From Streptomyces sp. HUAS CB01 (GTDB lineage: Bacteria > Actinomycetota > Actinomycetes > Streptomycetales > Streptomycetaceae): a DNA stretch of 64,000 nucleotides. Position numbers and translations under genes: made by a program. A model generated the notes under the pieces. It was not told the DNA's origin. It made no database searches and saw only the letters and a program-made list of their open reading frames with translations. Shown one piece after another: positions 1-7,762 of this stretch. Location: positions 6,169,501 to 6,233,500 of the forward strand of contig NZ_CP129137.1 of assembly GCF_030406905.1 (NCBI RefSeq), in the 5' to 3' direction. Position 1 is the first letter of the stretch. The number at the start of each line of letters is the position of its first letter.

Positions 1-502
1 CGTCCATCAGCAGCAGGTCGCTGTCCTGTGCGAGCGCCCGGGCCAGCGCGACGCGCTGGCGCATGCCGCCCGAGAGCTCGTGGACGCGCTTGCGGTGCGC
101 GCCGCCGAGCCGGACCAGCTCCAGCAGCCGCTCCGCCTCGGAGCGGCGCTCGGCCTTGGGGACCCCGCGCAGCCGCAGGGCCAGTTCGATGTTCTTGCCC
201 GCGGTCAGCCACGGGAAGAGGGCGTGCTCCTGGAACATCAGGGCGGGCCGCCCGCCCGGCGTCGCGATGGAGCCGGCGGTCGGCCGGTCCAGCCCCGCGA
301 TCAGGTTGAGCAGCGTGGACTTCCCGCATCCCGACGCCCCGAGGATGGTGACGAACTCGCCGGGGGCGACATCGAGACTGATGTCGTCGAGGACGAGCTG
401 CGATCCGGCCGGGCCGGAGAAGGACTTCGAGACGTGCTCGATCCTGGCGGCGTGCGACACCGCGGTGGTGTCCTCGGCAGCCTTGGCAAGCGTGGTGGCC
501 AT
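1..502 (-). CDS. ABC transporter ATPase, sulfonate/nitrate type (partial, runs off left edge)
   Basis: This is the first 167 codons of an ABC importer ATPase; the rest lies outside the window. Visible motifs are Walker A GASGCGKST (residues 55-63), a Q-loop FQEH and the signature LSGGMRQRV, and Walker B (LLLMD) begins at the edge. The best family fit is the SsuB/TauB/NrtD class that energises uptake of sulfonates, taurine or nitrate. The ATG at 502 has AGGAGG eight bases upstream. It lies 38 bp after the lipoprotein gene and at the end of a sulfur assimilation operon, which points to a sulfur substrate. The permease is expected just beyond the left edge. Confidence 0.93.
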   Translation of the reverse strand, partial: MATTLAKAAEDTTAVSHAARIEHVSKSFSGPAGSQLVLDDISLDVAPGEFVTILGASGCGKSTLLNLIAGLDRPTAGSIATPGGRPALMFQEHALFPWLTAGKNIELALRLRGVPKAERRSEAERLLELVRLGGAHRKRVHELSGGMRQRVALARALAQDSDLLLMD

Positions 503-540
503 GGTCGTCACCTCCTGGGAACGTTCGGGGACTCGCGTGC

Positions 541-1650
541 CTACTTCGCGCCGAGACCGGCGTCGGCGACCTCGGGCCTGCCCTCGGCCTTCAGCACCTT
601 GTTCAGCAGCGTCAGGTCGTAGATGCCGTTCAGATCGGGCTCGTCGATCAGCTCGGCCTTCACCGCCCACTCCGACTGCGTCTTGAGCGTGGCGGCCAGC
701 GGGTCGTCCGTGATCCGGATGCTCGGCCAGGCCGGGTCGATGACCTCCGGGGCGAGCTCCTTGCCGGTCTCGGCCTTCAGCGCCGCGTTGGCGGACGCCT
801 TGGCCTTCTCCGGGTTGGCGTTGATCCAGGCGTTCGTCTTCACCGTGCCGCGCAGCACGGCCTCGACGACGTCCGGGTGCTCCTTCAGGAACGTCTGCGA
901 CACGATGACGTTCGTGATCACGAACTGCTTGCCGGGCCACAGGGCCGTCTCGTCGAGGAGGACCTTCGCGCCCTCGGAGACCAGCTTGGACGCGGTCGGC
1001 TCCGGCACCCAGGCGCCGTCGATGGAGCCGGACTTGTAGGCGTCCGGGGTGACCTTGTTGTCCGTACGGACCACGGAGACATCGCCCTTGCCGCTCTCCG
1101 CGTCGACCTTCCAGCCCTTCCCGGACACCCAGTTCAGGAACGCGACGTCCTGGGTGTTGCCCTTCTGCGGGGTGGCGATCCGCTTGCCCTTGATGTCGTC
1201 CAGGGTCTTGATCCGGTCCGGGTTGACCACGAGTTTCACACCGCCGGACGCGGAACCGGAGATGATCCGCAGGTTCTTGCCCTGGGACTTCACGTACCCG
1301 TTGATGGACGGCGAGGGCCCGATGAAGCCGATGTCGAGGGAACCGCCGTTGAGGGCCTCGATCTCGGACGGGCCGGCGTTGAAGGTCTGCGGCGCGATTC
1401 TGGTGCCGCCGAGTTCCTTCTGGATCAGGCCTTCCTGGACGCCGACGAGGGCGGTGGCGTGGGTCAGGTTGGGGAAGTAGCCGATGCGGACGGTGTCGGC
1501 GGAGAGCTTCTTGCCCTCGGCGGCGACCTCGGACCTCTTGTCCTCCTTGGCCTCGGAGCCGTAGCCGCAGGCGGTGGCGGCGACGGCCAGCAGGGGGAGG
1601 GCGGCGGCAGCGGCGAGACCGCGGCGCAGGGTCGTACGGGATGCAGGCAC
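541..1650 (-). CDS. ABC transporter substrate-binding lipoprotein, SsuA-like
   Basis: This is a 369-residue periplasmic-binding-type lipoprotein. The GTG start is preceded by an AGGAAGA-like ribosome site and opens directly onto a signal sequence (RTTLRRG, then a run of Ala/Leu) ending in a lipobox-like ATAC with Cys28. The mature part resembles aliphatic sulfonate/nitrate/sulfate binding proteins (IGYFPNLTHATALVGV near the N-terminus; PSEIEALNGGSLDIGF). An upstream in-frame ATG at 1821 would bury the signal peptide behind 57 unlikely residues, so I reject it. It follows cysN by 225 bp and precedes the ATPase, so it probably captures a sulfur source for the pathway encoded upstream. The exact ligand cannot be told from sequence. 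Confidence 0.92.
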   Translation of the reverse strand: MPASRTTLRRGLAAAAALPLLAVAATACGYGSEAKEDKRSEVAAEGKKLSADTVRIGYFPNLTHATALVGVQEGLIQKELGGTRIAPQTFNAGPSEIEALNGGSLDIGFIGPSPSINGYVKSQGKNLRIISGSASGGVKLVVNPDRIKTLDDIKGKRIATPQKGNTQDVAFLNWVSGKGWKVDAESGKGDVSVVRTDNKVTPDAYKSGSIDGAWVPEPTASKLVSEGAKVLLDETALWPGKQFVITNVIVSQTFLKEHPDVVEAVLRGTVKTNAWINANPEKAKASANAALKAETGKELAPEVIDPAWPSIRITDDPLAATLKTQSEWAVKAELIDEPDLNGIYDLTLLNKVLKAEGRPEVADAGLGAK

Positions 1651-1774
1651 GGGAGGTCTTCCTCTCGGGGGCCCGGTTCCTACGTCCCCCGGTGGTTCCG
1701 GGTGGTGCGGGACGTGGCCGGGAGATCGGCGGGTCTGTGTCTTCGTCTGTGGCGCGGCCGGGGTGTCGCGCAGG

Positions 1775-1876
1775 TCATCGGACACATCGCGTGACACCTC
1801 CCGAACCCGCGCCGAGGACACCGCTGCCCACGCGGCCGCCCTCCTTGGCGAAGGTCGCGTACACGTCGATCGTCAT
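1775..1876 (-). CDS. Possible 33-codon ORF coupled to cysN (weak)
   Basis: The stop of cysN overlaps an ATG as TGATG, and the frame stays open for 33 codons (starting MTIDVYATFAKEGG) before TGA. The coupling matches that of real genes in this operon, and the first half has good codon use. The second half is Gly-rich and looks random, and I recognise no family. It may be a real small protein, the stub of a decayed gene, or chance. The remaining 124 bp to the lipoprotein start show no other clear feature. Confidence 0.25.
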   Translation of the reverse strand: MTIDVYATFAKEGGRVGSGVLGAGSGGVTRCVR

Positions 1877-3216
1877 CAGAAGTCCCACCCCTCGTCGTCC
1901 TGGGCCTGCGCGGGCACGGCGGCGGCGAAGGACTCGCCCGCCATACCCGCCGCCAGGGTCGTGCCGTCCGCCGGGTCGATCAGCAGGAAGGACCCGGTAC
2001 GGCGGGAGTCCGCGTATGCGTCGAGCGCCAGGGGCTCGGCGGTACGGACCCGGACCCGGCCGATGTCGTTGGCCACCAGTTGCCCGGGAGCCGGGTGCTG
2101 GGACAGATCGTCGAGCGTCAGCCGCGACGGGATCTCCTTCACGATCGCCTTCACCGTGCGGGTGGTGTGCTTCAGCAGCACCCGCGTGCCCACCGACAGC
2201 GGCGTGTCGGCGACATGGCAGACCGTGGCCTCGACGTCCTGCGTCGTGGCCGGCGCGTCGTCGCGGGGCACGACGATGTCGCCGCGGGAGACGTCGATGT
2301 CGTCCTCCAGCAGCAGCGTCACCGACTGCGGCGTCCAGGCGACGTCCACCGGCGCGCCCAGCAGGTCGATCCCCGCGATCCGCGACGTCCGGCCCGACGG
2401 CAGCACCGTCACGCTCTCGCCGACGCGGAACGTGCCCGCGGCGATCTGGCCCGCGTAGCCGCGGTAGTCCGGGTGCTCGGCGGTCTGCGGACGGATCACG
2501 TACTGCACCGGGAAGCGTGCGTGGCAGCTCGTCAGATCGTGGCTCACCGGCACGGTCTCCAGGTGCTCCAGCACCGTCGGGCCGCCGTACCAGTCCATGT
2601 TCGCCGACACGTCCACCACGTTGTCGCCGGCGAGCGCCGAGATCGGGATCGCGGTGATCTCCGGAACGCCGAGCTCGCTCGCGTAGGCCGTGAACTCCTC
2701 GGCGATGGACGCGAAGACCGGCTCCTCGTAGTCCACGAGGTCCATCTTGTTCACGGCGAGGACGACGTGCGGGACGCGCAGCAGCGCGGCGATCGCGGCG
2801 TGCCGGCGGGTCTGCTCGACCACGCCGTTGCGGGCGTCGACCAGGATCACGGTCAGCTCGGCCGTCGACGCGCCCGTGACCATGTTCCGCGTGTACTGCA
2901 CGTGCCCGGGGGTGTCGGCCAGGATGAACCGCCGCCGCGCCGTGGCGAAGTAGCGGTACGCCACGTCGATCGTGATGCCCTGCTCCCGCTCGGCCCGCAG
3001 ACCGTCGGTGAGCAGCGCCAGGTCGGGCGCCTCCTGGCCGCGGGAGCGGGAGGCGTGCTCGACGGCCTCCAGCTGGTCGGCGAGCACCGACTTGGAGTCG
3101 TGCAGCAGCCGGCCCACCAGCGTGGACTTGCCGTCGTCGACGGAACCGGCGGTGGCGAAGCGCAGCAGGGTGGTGGCCGACAGCTGCTCGGCCGGCTGCT
3201 CGGTGGAGCTGGTCAT
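1876..3216 (-). CDS. cysN: Sulfate adenylyltransferase subunit 1 (GTPase)
   Basis: CysN is the GTPase subunit of ATP sulfurylase, which activates sulfate to adenosine 5'-phosphosulfate (APS) with CysD in the cytoplasm. The 446-residue product shows an EF-Tu-like G domain: GSVDDGKST (24-32), DTPGH (101-105) and NKMD (156-159), followed by beta-barrel domains. There is no fused CysC kinase domain, which agrees with the separate cysC gene. The ATG starts 2 bp after the cysD stop, so the pair is translationally coupled. A longer upstream frame reads through cysD and is rejected. Confidence 0.97.
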   Translation of the reverse strand: MTSSTEQPAEQLSATTLLRFATAGSVDDGKSTLVGRLLHDSKSVLADQLEAVEHASRSRGQEAPDLALLTDGLRAEREQGITIDVAYRYFATARRRFILADTPGHVQYTRNMVTGASTAELTVILVDARNGVVEQTRRHAAIAALLRVPHVVLAVNKMDLVDYEEPVFASIAEEFTAYASELGVPEITAIPISALAGDNVVDVSANMDWYGGPTVLEHLETVPVSHDLTSCHARFPVQYVIRPQTAEHPDYRGYAGQIAAGTFRVGESVTVLPSGRTSRIAGIDLLGAPVDVAWTPQSVTLLLEDDIDVSRGDIVVPRDDAPATTQDVEATVCHVADTPLSVGTRVLLKHTTRTVKAIVKEIPSRLTLDDLSQHPAPGQLVANDIGRVRVRTAEPLALDAYADSRRTGSFLLIDPADGTTLAAGMAGESFAAAVPAQAQDDEGWDF

Positions 3217-3218
3217 CT

Positions 3219-4142
3219 CTAGAAGTACCCTTCGCGCTTGCGGTCTTCCATCGCGGCCTCGGACAGCTTGTCGTCGGCGCGGGTCGCGCCCCGCTCGGTG
3301 AGCCGGGAGGCGGCGATCTCGGCGATCACGGCGTCGAGCGTGCGGGCGTCGGAGTCGACCGCGCCCGTGCAGGACATGTCGCCGACGGTGCGGTAGCGGA
3401 TCAGCCGCTTCTCCACGCTCTCGCCGTCCTTGGGGCCGCCCCAGTCGCCGGCGGTCAGCCACATGCCGTTGCGGGGGAAGACCTCCCGCTCGTGGGCGAA
3501 GTAGATCTCCGGCAGCTCGATCCGCTCGCGCTGGATGTACTGCCAGACGTCGAGCTCGGTCCAGTTGGAGAGGGGGAACACGCGGACGTGCTCACCGGGA
3601 GCGTGACGGCCGTTGTACAGCTGCCACAGCTCCGGGCGCTGGCGCCGCGGGTCCCACTGGGAGAACTCGTCCCGCAGCGAGAACACCCGCTCCTTGGCCC
3701 GGGCCTTCTCCTCGTCGCGCCGCCCGCCGCCGAACACGGCGTCGAACCGGTGCTGCTGGATGGCCTCGGTGAGCGGAACGGTCTGCAGCGGATTGCGGGT
3801 GCCGTCGGGGCGTTCGCGGAGCACACCGCGGTCGATGTAGTCCTGTACGGAGGCCACATGGAGCCTGAGGCCGTGGTGGCGGACCACACGGTCGCGGTAC
3901 TCGATGACCTCGGGGAAGTTGTGGCCCGTGTCCACGTGCATCAGCGAGAAGGGAATCGCGGCGGGCGCGAAAGCCTTCAGCGCGAGATGCAGCATGACGA
4001 TGGAGTCCTTGCCGCCGGAGAAGAGGATCACCGGCCGCTCGAACTCGCCCGCCACCTCGCGGAAGATGTGCACCGCCTCGGACTCCAGGGCGTCCAGGTG
4101 CGACAGCGCGTACGGGCTGTCCGTGTTCCCGCCGGCGGTCAT
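3219..4142 (-). CDS. cysD: Sulfate adenylyltransferase subunit 2
   Basis: CysD is the catalytic ATP-pyrophosphatase subunit of ATP sulfurylase (307 residues). The PP-loop SGGKDS sits at residues 42-47 (LFSGGKDSIVMLHL), and the C-terminus RKREGYF is characteristic of the family. The ATG overlaps the cysC stop as ATGA, and the stop lies 2 bp before cysN, giving a tight cysC-cysD-cysN unit. Length is normal for the family (about 300). Confidence 0.97.
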   Translation of the reverse strand: MTAGGNTDSPYALSHLDALESEAVHIFREVAGEFERPVILFSGGKDSIVMLHLALKAFAPAAIPFSLMHVDTGHNFPEVIEYRDRVVRHHGLRLHVASVQDYIDRGVLRERPDGTRNPLQTVPLTEAIQQHRFDAVFGGGRRDEEKARAKERVFSLRDEFSQWDPRRQRPELWQLYNGRHAPGEHVRVFPLSNWTELDVWQYIQRERIELPEIYFAHEREVFPRNGMWLTAGDWGGPKDGESVEKRLIRYRTVGDMSCTGAVDSDARTLDAVIAEIAASRLTERGATRADDKLSEAAMEDRKREGYF

Positions 4143-4672
4143 GCCAGCCCCCTCTCGATGAGCAGCGCGTGCAGCGCCTGCGCCGACTCCTGGACCGTCT
4201 GGGTGTGCGACTCGATCCGCAGGTCCGGGGACTCCGGCTGTTCGTACGGGTCGTCCACCCCGGTCAGGCCGCTGATCTCGCCTGCCGCCTGCCGGGCGTA
4301 CAGGCCCTTGACGTCGCGCACGGCGCACACGTCGACCGGGGTCGCCACGTGCACCTCGACGTACGGCGTGCCCTCGGCGGCGTGCCGCTTGCGGACGGCC
4401 TCGCGGCTGTCCGCGTACGGGGCGATCACCGGCACCAGGGCCGTCACACCGTTGGACGCCAGCAGTTCGGCGACGAAACCGATCCGCTGGACGTTGGTGT
4501 GCCGGTCCTCGCGGCTGAACCCGAGGCCCGCGGACAGGAACTCGCGGATCTCGTCGCCGTCGAGCACCTCGACACGGCGGCCCTCGCCGCGCAGCCGGCC
4601 GGCCAGCTCGTACGCGATCGTGGTCTTGCCCGCGCTCGGCAGCCCGGTGAGCCAGATCGTGGCCCCAGTCAC
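4139..4672 (-). CDS. cysC: Adenylylsulfate kinase
   Basis: CysC phosphorylates APS to PAPS using ATP. The 177-residue product begins VTGATIWLTGLPSAGKTT with the P-loop GLPSAGKT and contains LDGDEIRE and FSREDRHTNV, typical of APS kinases. I chose the GTG at 4672 because GGGAG lies six bases upstream. An ATG at 4738 overlaps the cysH stop (TGATG) and would add 22 poorly conserved residues; it lacks a clear ribosome site but remains possible. The stop overlaps the cysD start. Confidence 0.94.
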   Translation of the reverse strand: MTGATIWLTGLPSAGKTTIAYELAGRLRGEGRRVEVLDGDEIREFLSAGLGFSREDRHTNVQRIGFVAELLASNGVTALVPVIAPYADSREAVRKRHAAEGTPYVEVHVATPVDVCAVRDVKGLYARQAAGEISGLTGVDDPYEQPESPDLRIESHTQTVQESAQALHALLIERGLA

Positions 4673-4737
4673 GTGCTTCTCCCGTTGGTTCAGGGTCGGT
4701 TCGTTCGGATCGTCTGCTGTGTTTCCCGGCGCCGCCA

Positions 4738-5448
4738 TCAGCCGTGCAGCCCGCACTCGGTCTTCGCGCGGCCCGCCCAGCGGCCGGCCCGGGCGTCCTC
4801 GCCCTCCAGCACCCGCCGGGTGCAGGGGGCGCAGCCCACCGAGGCGTAACCGTCCATGAGCAGCGGGTTGGTGAGGACACCGTGCTCGGCGACGTAGGCG
4901 TCCACGTCGGCCTGCGTCCAGCGGGCGATCGGCGAGACCTTCACCTTCTGCCGCTTCTCGTCCCAGCCGACGACCGGGGTGGCCGCCCGGGTCGGGGACT
5001 CGTCGCGGCGCAGTCCGGTCGCCCACGCGTCGTACGCGGTGAGGCCCTCCTCGAGAGGCCGGACCTTCCGCAGCGCGCAGCACAGGTCGGGGTCGCGGTC
5101 GTGCAGCCGCGGCCCGTACTCGGCGTCCTGCTCCTCCACCGACTGGCGTGGGGTGAGCGTGATGAGGTTGACGTCCATCACGGCCCCGACCGCGTCACGG
5201 GTGCCGACGGTCTCGGGGAAGTGGTAGCCGGTGTCGAGGAAGACCACGTCGACACCGGGGTAGGCCCGCGAGGCCAGATGGGCGACGACCGCGTCCTCCA
5301 TGGAGGAGGTGACGCAGAAGCGGGGGCCGAAGGTCTCGGCCGCCCACGTCAGGATGTCGAGGGCGGACGCCTCCTCGAGGTCCCGCCCGGCGCGCTCGGC
5401 CAGGGACTTCAGCTCGTCCTTGGTCCGTCCGTTCCTCACCGCCGTCAT
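4738..5448 (-). CDS. cysH: Phosphoadenylyl/adenylyl-sulfate reductase with iron-sulfur cysteines
   Basis: This thioredoxin- or glutaredoxin-dependent reductase releases sulfite from (P)APS. The 236-residue product ends in the catalytic ECGLHG motif (Cys232). It also carries Cys123-Cys124 (DLCCALRK) and Cys206/Cys209 (GCAPCTRR), the CC...CxxC set that binds a [4Fe-4S] cluster in bacterial APS reductases and is absent from E. coli-type PAPS reductases. AGGGGAAG precedes the ATG, which overlaps the stop of the zinc-ribbon ORF (ATGA). The neighbouring cysC makes PAPS, so the true substrate (APS, PAPS or both) is open. Confidence 0.95.
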   Translation of the reverse strand: MTAVRNGRTKDELKSLAERAGRDLEEASALDILTWAAETFGPRFCVTSSMEDAVVAHLASRAYPGVDVVFLDTGYHFPETVGTRDAVGAVMDVNLITLTPRQSVEEQDAEYGPRLHDRDPDLCCALRKVRPLEEGLTAYDAWATGLRRDESPTRAATPVVGWDEKRQKVKVSPIARWTQADVDAYVAEHGVLTNPLLMDGYASVGCAPCTRRVLEGEDARAGRWAGRAKTECGLHG

Positions 5449-5624
5449 ATCGCTTCCCCTCCGCCGTCGTTGTGCCGGAGCCCGCGGGCGAGCAGCCCGA
5501 GGAACTTCAGCTGGAAAGCCCGGTTGCACGCGGCGCATTCCCACGCGCCGTGGCCCTGCTCGCTCGGACGCAGGTCCTCGTCGCCGCAGTAGGGGCAGTG
5601 GAAGGGGGCGGCGCGCTCGCTCAT
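5445..5624 (-). CDS. 59-residue zinc-ribbon-like small protein in sulfur operon
   Basis: This small gene has overlapping ATGA junctions at both ends, with the upstream duplicated ORF and with cysH. The product contains CPYCGDE and, 18 residues later, CAACNRAFQLKF, an arrangement of two CxxC pairs like a zinc ribbon or rubredoxin-like fold. The C-terminus is Gly/Leu-rich and ends GGGEAI. Small proteins of this kind sit between the sulfite reductase gene and cysH in streptomycete sulfur operons, but no function is established to my knowledge. A metal- or redox-linked accessory role for sulfite reductase or CysH is an inference from position only. Confidence 0.85.
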   Translation of the reverse strand: MSERAAPFHCPYCGDEDLRPSEQGHGAWECAACNRAFQLKFLGLLARGLRHNDGGGEAI

Positions 5625-5812
5625 GACAGCGTCTCCCGGTTCGCTTCTCCGCCCACGCGGCGCAGAGGTGCGGCTTTCGCGGTCGGCTGCGGCCCGGCGG
5701 CCGCGTGTGCGTCGCTCACAGCGTCTCCCCGGTTCGCTTCTCCGCCCACGCGGCGCAGAGGTGCGGCTTTCGCGGTCGGCTGCGGCCCGGCGGCCGCGTG
5801 TGCGTCGCTCAT
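5621..5812 (-). CDS. 63-residue ORF made of two near-identical 31-codon halves
   Basis: The ORF starts at an ATG overlapping the sirA stop (ATGA) and ends at a TGA overlapping the next gene's ATG, so it fills the gap between them exactly. It reads SDAHAAAGPQPTAKAAPLRR followed by VGGEANR, twice. The first unit ends GDAV; in the second a one-base deletion changes the ending to ETLS and brings in the stop. Deleting one unit would still leave a coupled 32-residue ORF. The protein is Ala/Gly/Pro-rich with a basic patch and no recognisable domain. It may be a translated spacer that keeps ribosomes running from sirA into cysH, or a small peptide of unknown role. Confidence 0.55.
   Translation of the reverse strand: MSDAHAAAGPQPTAKAAPLRRVGGEANRGDAVSDAHAAAGPQPTAKAAPLRRVGGEANRETLS
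5626..5810. repeat. Tandem direct repeat, 92 bp + 93 bp
   Basis: Positions 5626-5717 and 5718-5810 are identical except for one extra C in the second copy (CTCCC versus CTCCCC). The repeat boundaries coincide with the ORF described at 5621-5812. The near-perfect identity indicates a recent slippage or unequal-crossover duplication. Confidence 0.95.
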
Positions 5813-7506
5813 GACAGCGCCTCCTCGCTGGCCCGCGCCACCCACGCGGCGAAGCGCTCGCCGTCCTCGCGCTCCGCCTGGAAGCGCTTGAGGACGCGCT
5901 CGACGTAGTCGGGCAGCTCGGCCGAGGTGACCTTCAGACCGCGGACCTTGCGGCCGAAGCCGGCCTCCAGGCCCAGCGCACCGCCCAGGTGCACCTGGAA
6001 GCCCTCGACCTGGTCGCCGTTCTCGTCCAGCACCAGCTGGCCCTTGAGACCGATGTCCGCCACCTGGATACGGGCGCAGGCGTTGGGGCAACCGTTGATG
6101 TTGATGGTGATCGGCTCGTCGAACTCGGGGATGCGGCGCTCGAGTTCGTCGATCAGCGAGGCGCCGCGGGCCTTGGTCTCGACGATGGCCAGCTTGCAGA
6201 ACTCGATGCCGGTGCAGGCCATCGTGCCGCGCCGGAACGGGGACGGGGTGACCCGCAGGTCCAGCGACTCCAGCCCGGACACCAGCGACTCGACCTGCGA
6301 CTCCTCGACATCGAGGACGATCATCTTCTGCTCGGCGGTCGTACGGACCCGGCCCGATCCGTGCGCCTCCGCCACCTCGGCGATCTTGGTGAGGGTGGCG
6401 CCGTCGACGCGGCCGACGCGCGGCGCGAAGCCGACGTAGAAGCGGCCGTCCTGCTGCCGGTGCACACCGACGTGGTCGCGCCAGCGCTGCACGGGCTGCT
6501 CGGGTGCCGGGCCGTCCGTCAGCGGACGCCGCAGGTACTCGTCCTCCAGCACCTGGCGGAACTTCTCCGCGCCCCAGTCGGCGACCAGGAACTTCAGCCG
6601 CGCACGGGTGCGCAGCCGGCGGTAGCCGTAGTCGCGGAAGATCGAGATGACGCCCTCGTAGACGTCCGGGACCTCCTCCAGCGGCACCCAGGCGCCGAGC
6701 CGGACGCCGATCTTCGGGTTGGTGGAGAGACCGCCGCCGACCCACAGGTCGAAGCCGGGGCCGTGCTCGGGGTGGTCCACGCCTACGAAGGCGATGTCGT
6801 TGATCTCGTGCGCCACGTCCAGCAGGGGCGAGCCGGAGATCGCCGACTTGAACTTGCGCGGGAGGTTGGAGAAGGCCCTGTTGCCGACGATCCGGCGCTG
6901 GATCTCGTCGATGGCGGGCGTGCCGTCGATGATCTCGTCCTCGGCGATACCGGCCACCGGGGAGCCGAGGATGACGCGCGGGGTGTCACCGCACGCCTCG
7001 GTGGTGGACAGGCCGACGGCCTCCAGGCGCTCCCAGATCTCGGGTACGTCCTCGATGCGGATCCAGTGGTACTGGACGTTCTGCCGGTCGGTGATGTCGG
7101 CGGTGCCGCGCGCGAACTCCTGCGAGATCTCGCCGATGACGCGCAGCTGCTCGGTGGTCAGCCGCCCGCCGTCGATCCGGACGCGCAGCATGAAGTACTC
7201 GTCGTCCAGCTCCTCCGGCTCCAGGATCGCGGTCTTGCCGCCGTCGATCCCGGGCCTGCGCTGGGTGTACAGGCCCCACCAGCGCATCCGGCCGCGGAGG
7301 TCGTTGGGGTCGATCGAGTCGAAGCCGCGCTTGGAGTAGATCGTCTCAATGCGTGTCCGCACATTGAGACCGTCGTCGTCCTTCTTGAACTGCTCGTTGC
7401 CGTTCAGGGGCGTGAAGTGGCCGACGGCCCACTGACCCTCGCCGCGGTGGCGTCCGGCCTTGCGGCGGGGCGTGGCGGTGGCGGGCTGTCCGGGGGTGGC
7501 GGCCAT
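5809..7506 (-). CDS. sirA: Siroheme-[4Fe-4S] sulfite (nitrite/sulfite) reductase
   Basis: This 565-residue enzyme reduces sulfite to sulfide with six electrons. Cluster and siroheme ligands are Cys431, Cys437 (ACTGIEFC) and Cys473, Cys477 (NGCPNAC). Tyr80 (WWGLY) and Cys172 (EACGD) are spaced exactly 92 residues apart, like the active-site Tyr-Cys pair of Mycobacterium tuberculosis SirA, which supports sulfite over nitrite as substrate. Ferredoxin is the probable electron donor, as in actinobacterial SirA. It is the first large gene of the operon and lies 149 bp downstream of a leader peptide and attenuator-like hairpin. Confidence 0.96.
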   Translation of the reverse strand: MAATPGQPATATPRRKAGRHRGEGQWAVGHFTPLNGNEQFKKDDDGLNVRTRIETIYSKRGFDSIDPNDLRGRMRWWGLYTQRRPGIDGGKTAILEPEELDDEYFMLRVRIDGGRLTTEQLRVIGEISQEFARGTADITDRQNVQYHWIRIEDVPEIWERLEAVGLSTTEACGDTPRVILGSPVAGIAEDEIIDGTPAIDEIQRRIVGNRAFSNLPRKFKSAISGSPLLDVAHEINDIAFVGVDHPEHGPGFDLWVGGGLSTNPKIGVRLGAWVPLEEVPDVYEGVISIFRDYGYRRLRTRARLKFLVADWGAEKFRQVLEDEYLRRPLTDGPAPEQPVQRWRDHVGVHRQQDGRFYVGFAPRVGRVDGATLTKIAEVAEAHGSGRVRTTAEQKMIVLDVEESQVESLVSGLESLDLRVTPSPFRRGTMACTGIEFCKLAIVETKARGASLIDELERRIPEFDEPITININGCPNACARIQVADIGLKGQLVLDENGDQVEGFQVHLGGALGLEAGFGRKVRGLKVTSAELPDYVERVLKRFQAEREDGERFAAWVARASEEALS

Positions 7507-7620
7507 GGCGATTACGTCCTTCGGGACTACGGGAGGGCGGCTCTGACCTGCACATGCGCGCCCGGGTCACGGGAGGGCGCGGCGATGCGCGGAAGTCGGT
7601 TGATCTCAGGGAACGCGGGG

Positions 7621-7655
7621 AAAACCGGTGCCGGGGCCGAAGGCCCCCGGGGCAC
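7621..7655 (-). terminator. Attenuator-like hairpin directly after the leader peptide
   Basis: On the minus strand the base right after the leader stop begins a stem GTGCC/GGCAC plus GGGGCC/GGCCCC (11 pairs, a 3-nt CCG bulge and a UUC loop, 7655-7628), followed by CGG and four T residues (7624-7621). This is the shape of an intrinsic terminator placed between the leader ORF and sirA. Whether an alternative antiterminator fold exists was not computed. Confidence 0.6.
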
Positions 7656-7739
7656 TCAGTCCACGCGACACATGGCGCTGGACATGCGGCCGAGGTCGAC
7701 GTGCCGCCGACTCACCAAGGCAATTCCAGCTCGAGACAT
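7656..7739 (-). CDS. 27-residue leader peptide of the sulfur operon
   Basis: ATG at 7739 opens a 27-codon ORF containing SRRHVDLGRMSSAMCRVD at its C-terminus, with a single Cys codon at position 24, four codons before the stop. Short peptides with this RRHVDL...MCR pattern are annotated as putative leader peptides ahead of sulfur-metabolism genes in streptomycetes. Cysteine-sensing leader ORFs are described in mycobacteria. The hairpin beginning at the base after the stop suggests translation-coupled control of sirA and the downstream cys genes. It is too short for normal gene calling. Confidence 0.75.
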   Translation of the reverse strand: MSRAGIALVSRRHVDLGRMSSAMCRVD

Positions 7740-7762
7740 GACGGAAGCGTGGCACGGGACTT

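Noticed and set aside
1651..1821. Longer form of the SsuA-like lipoprotein starting at 1821
   Set aside because: It would place 57 polar residues before the signal peptide and lipobox, and the GTG at 1650 has its own ribosome site.
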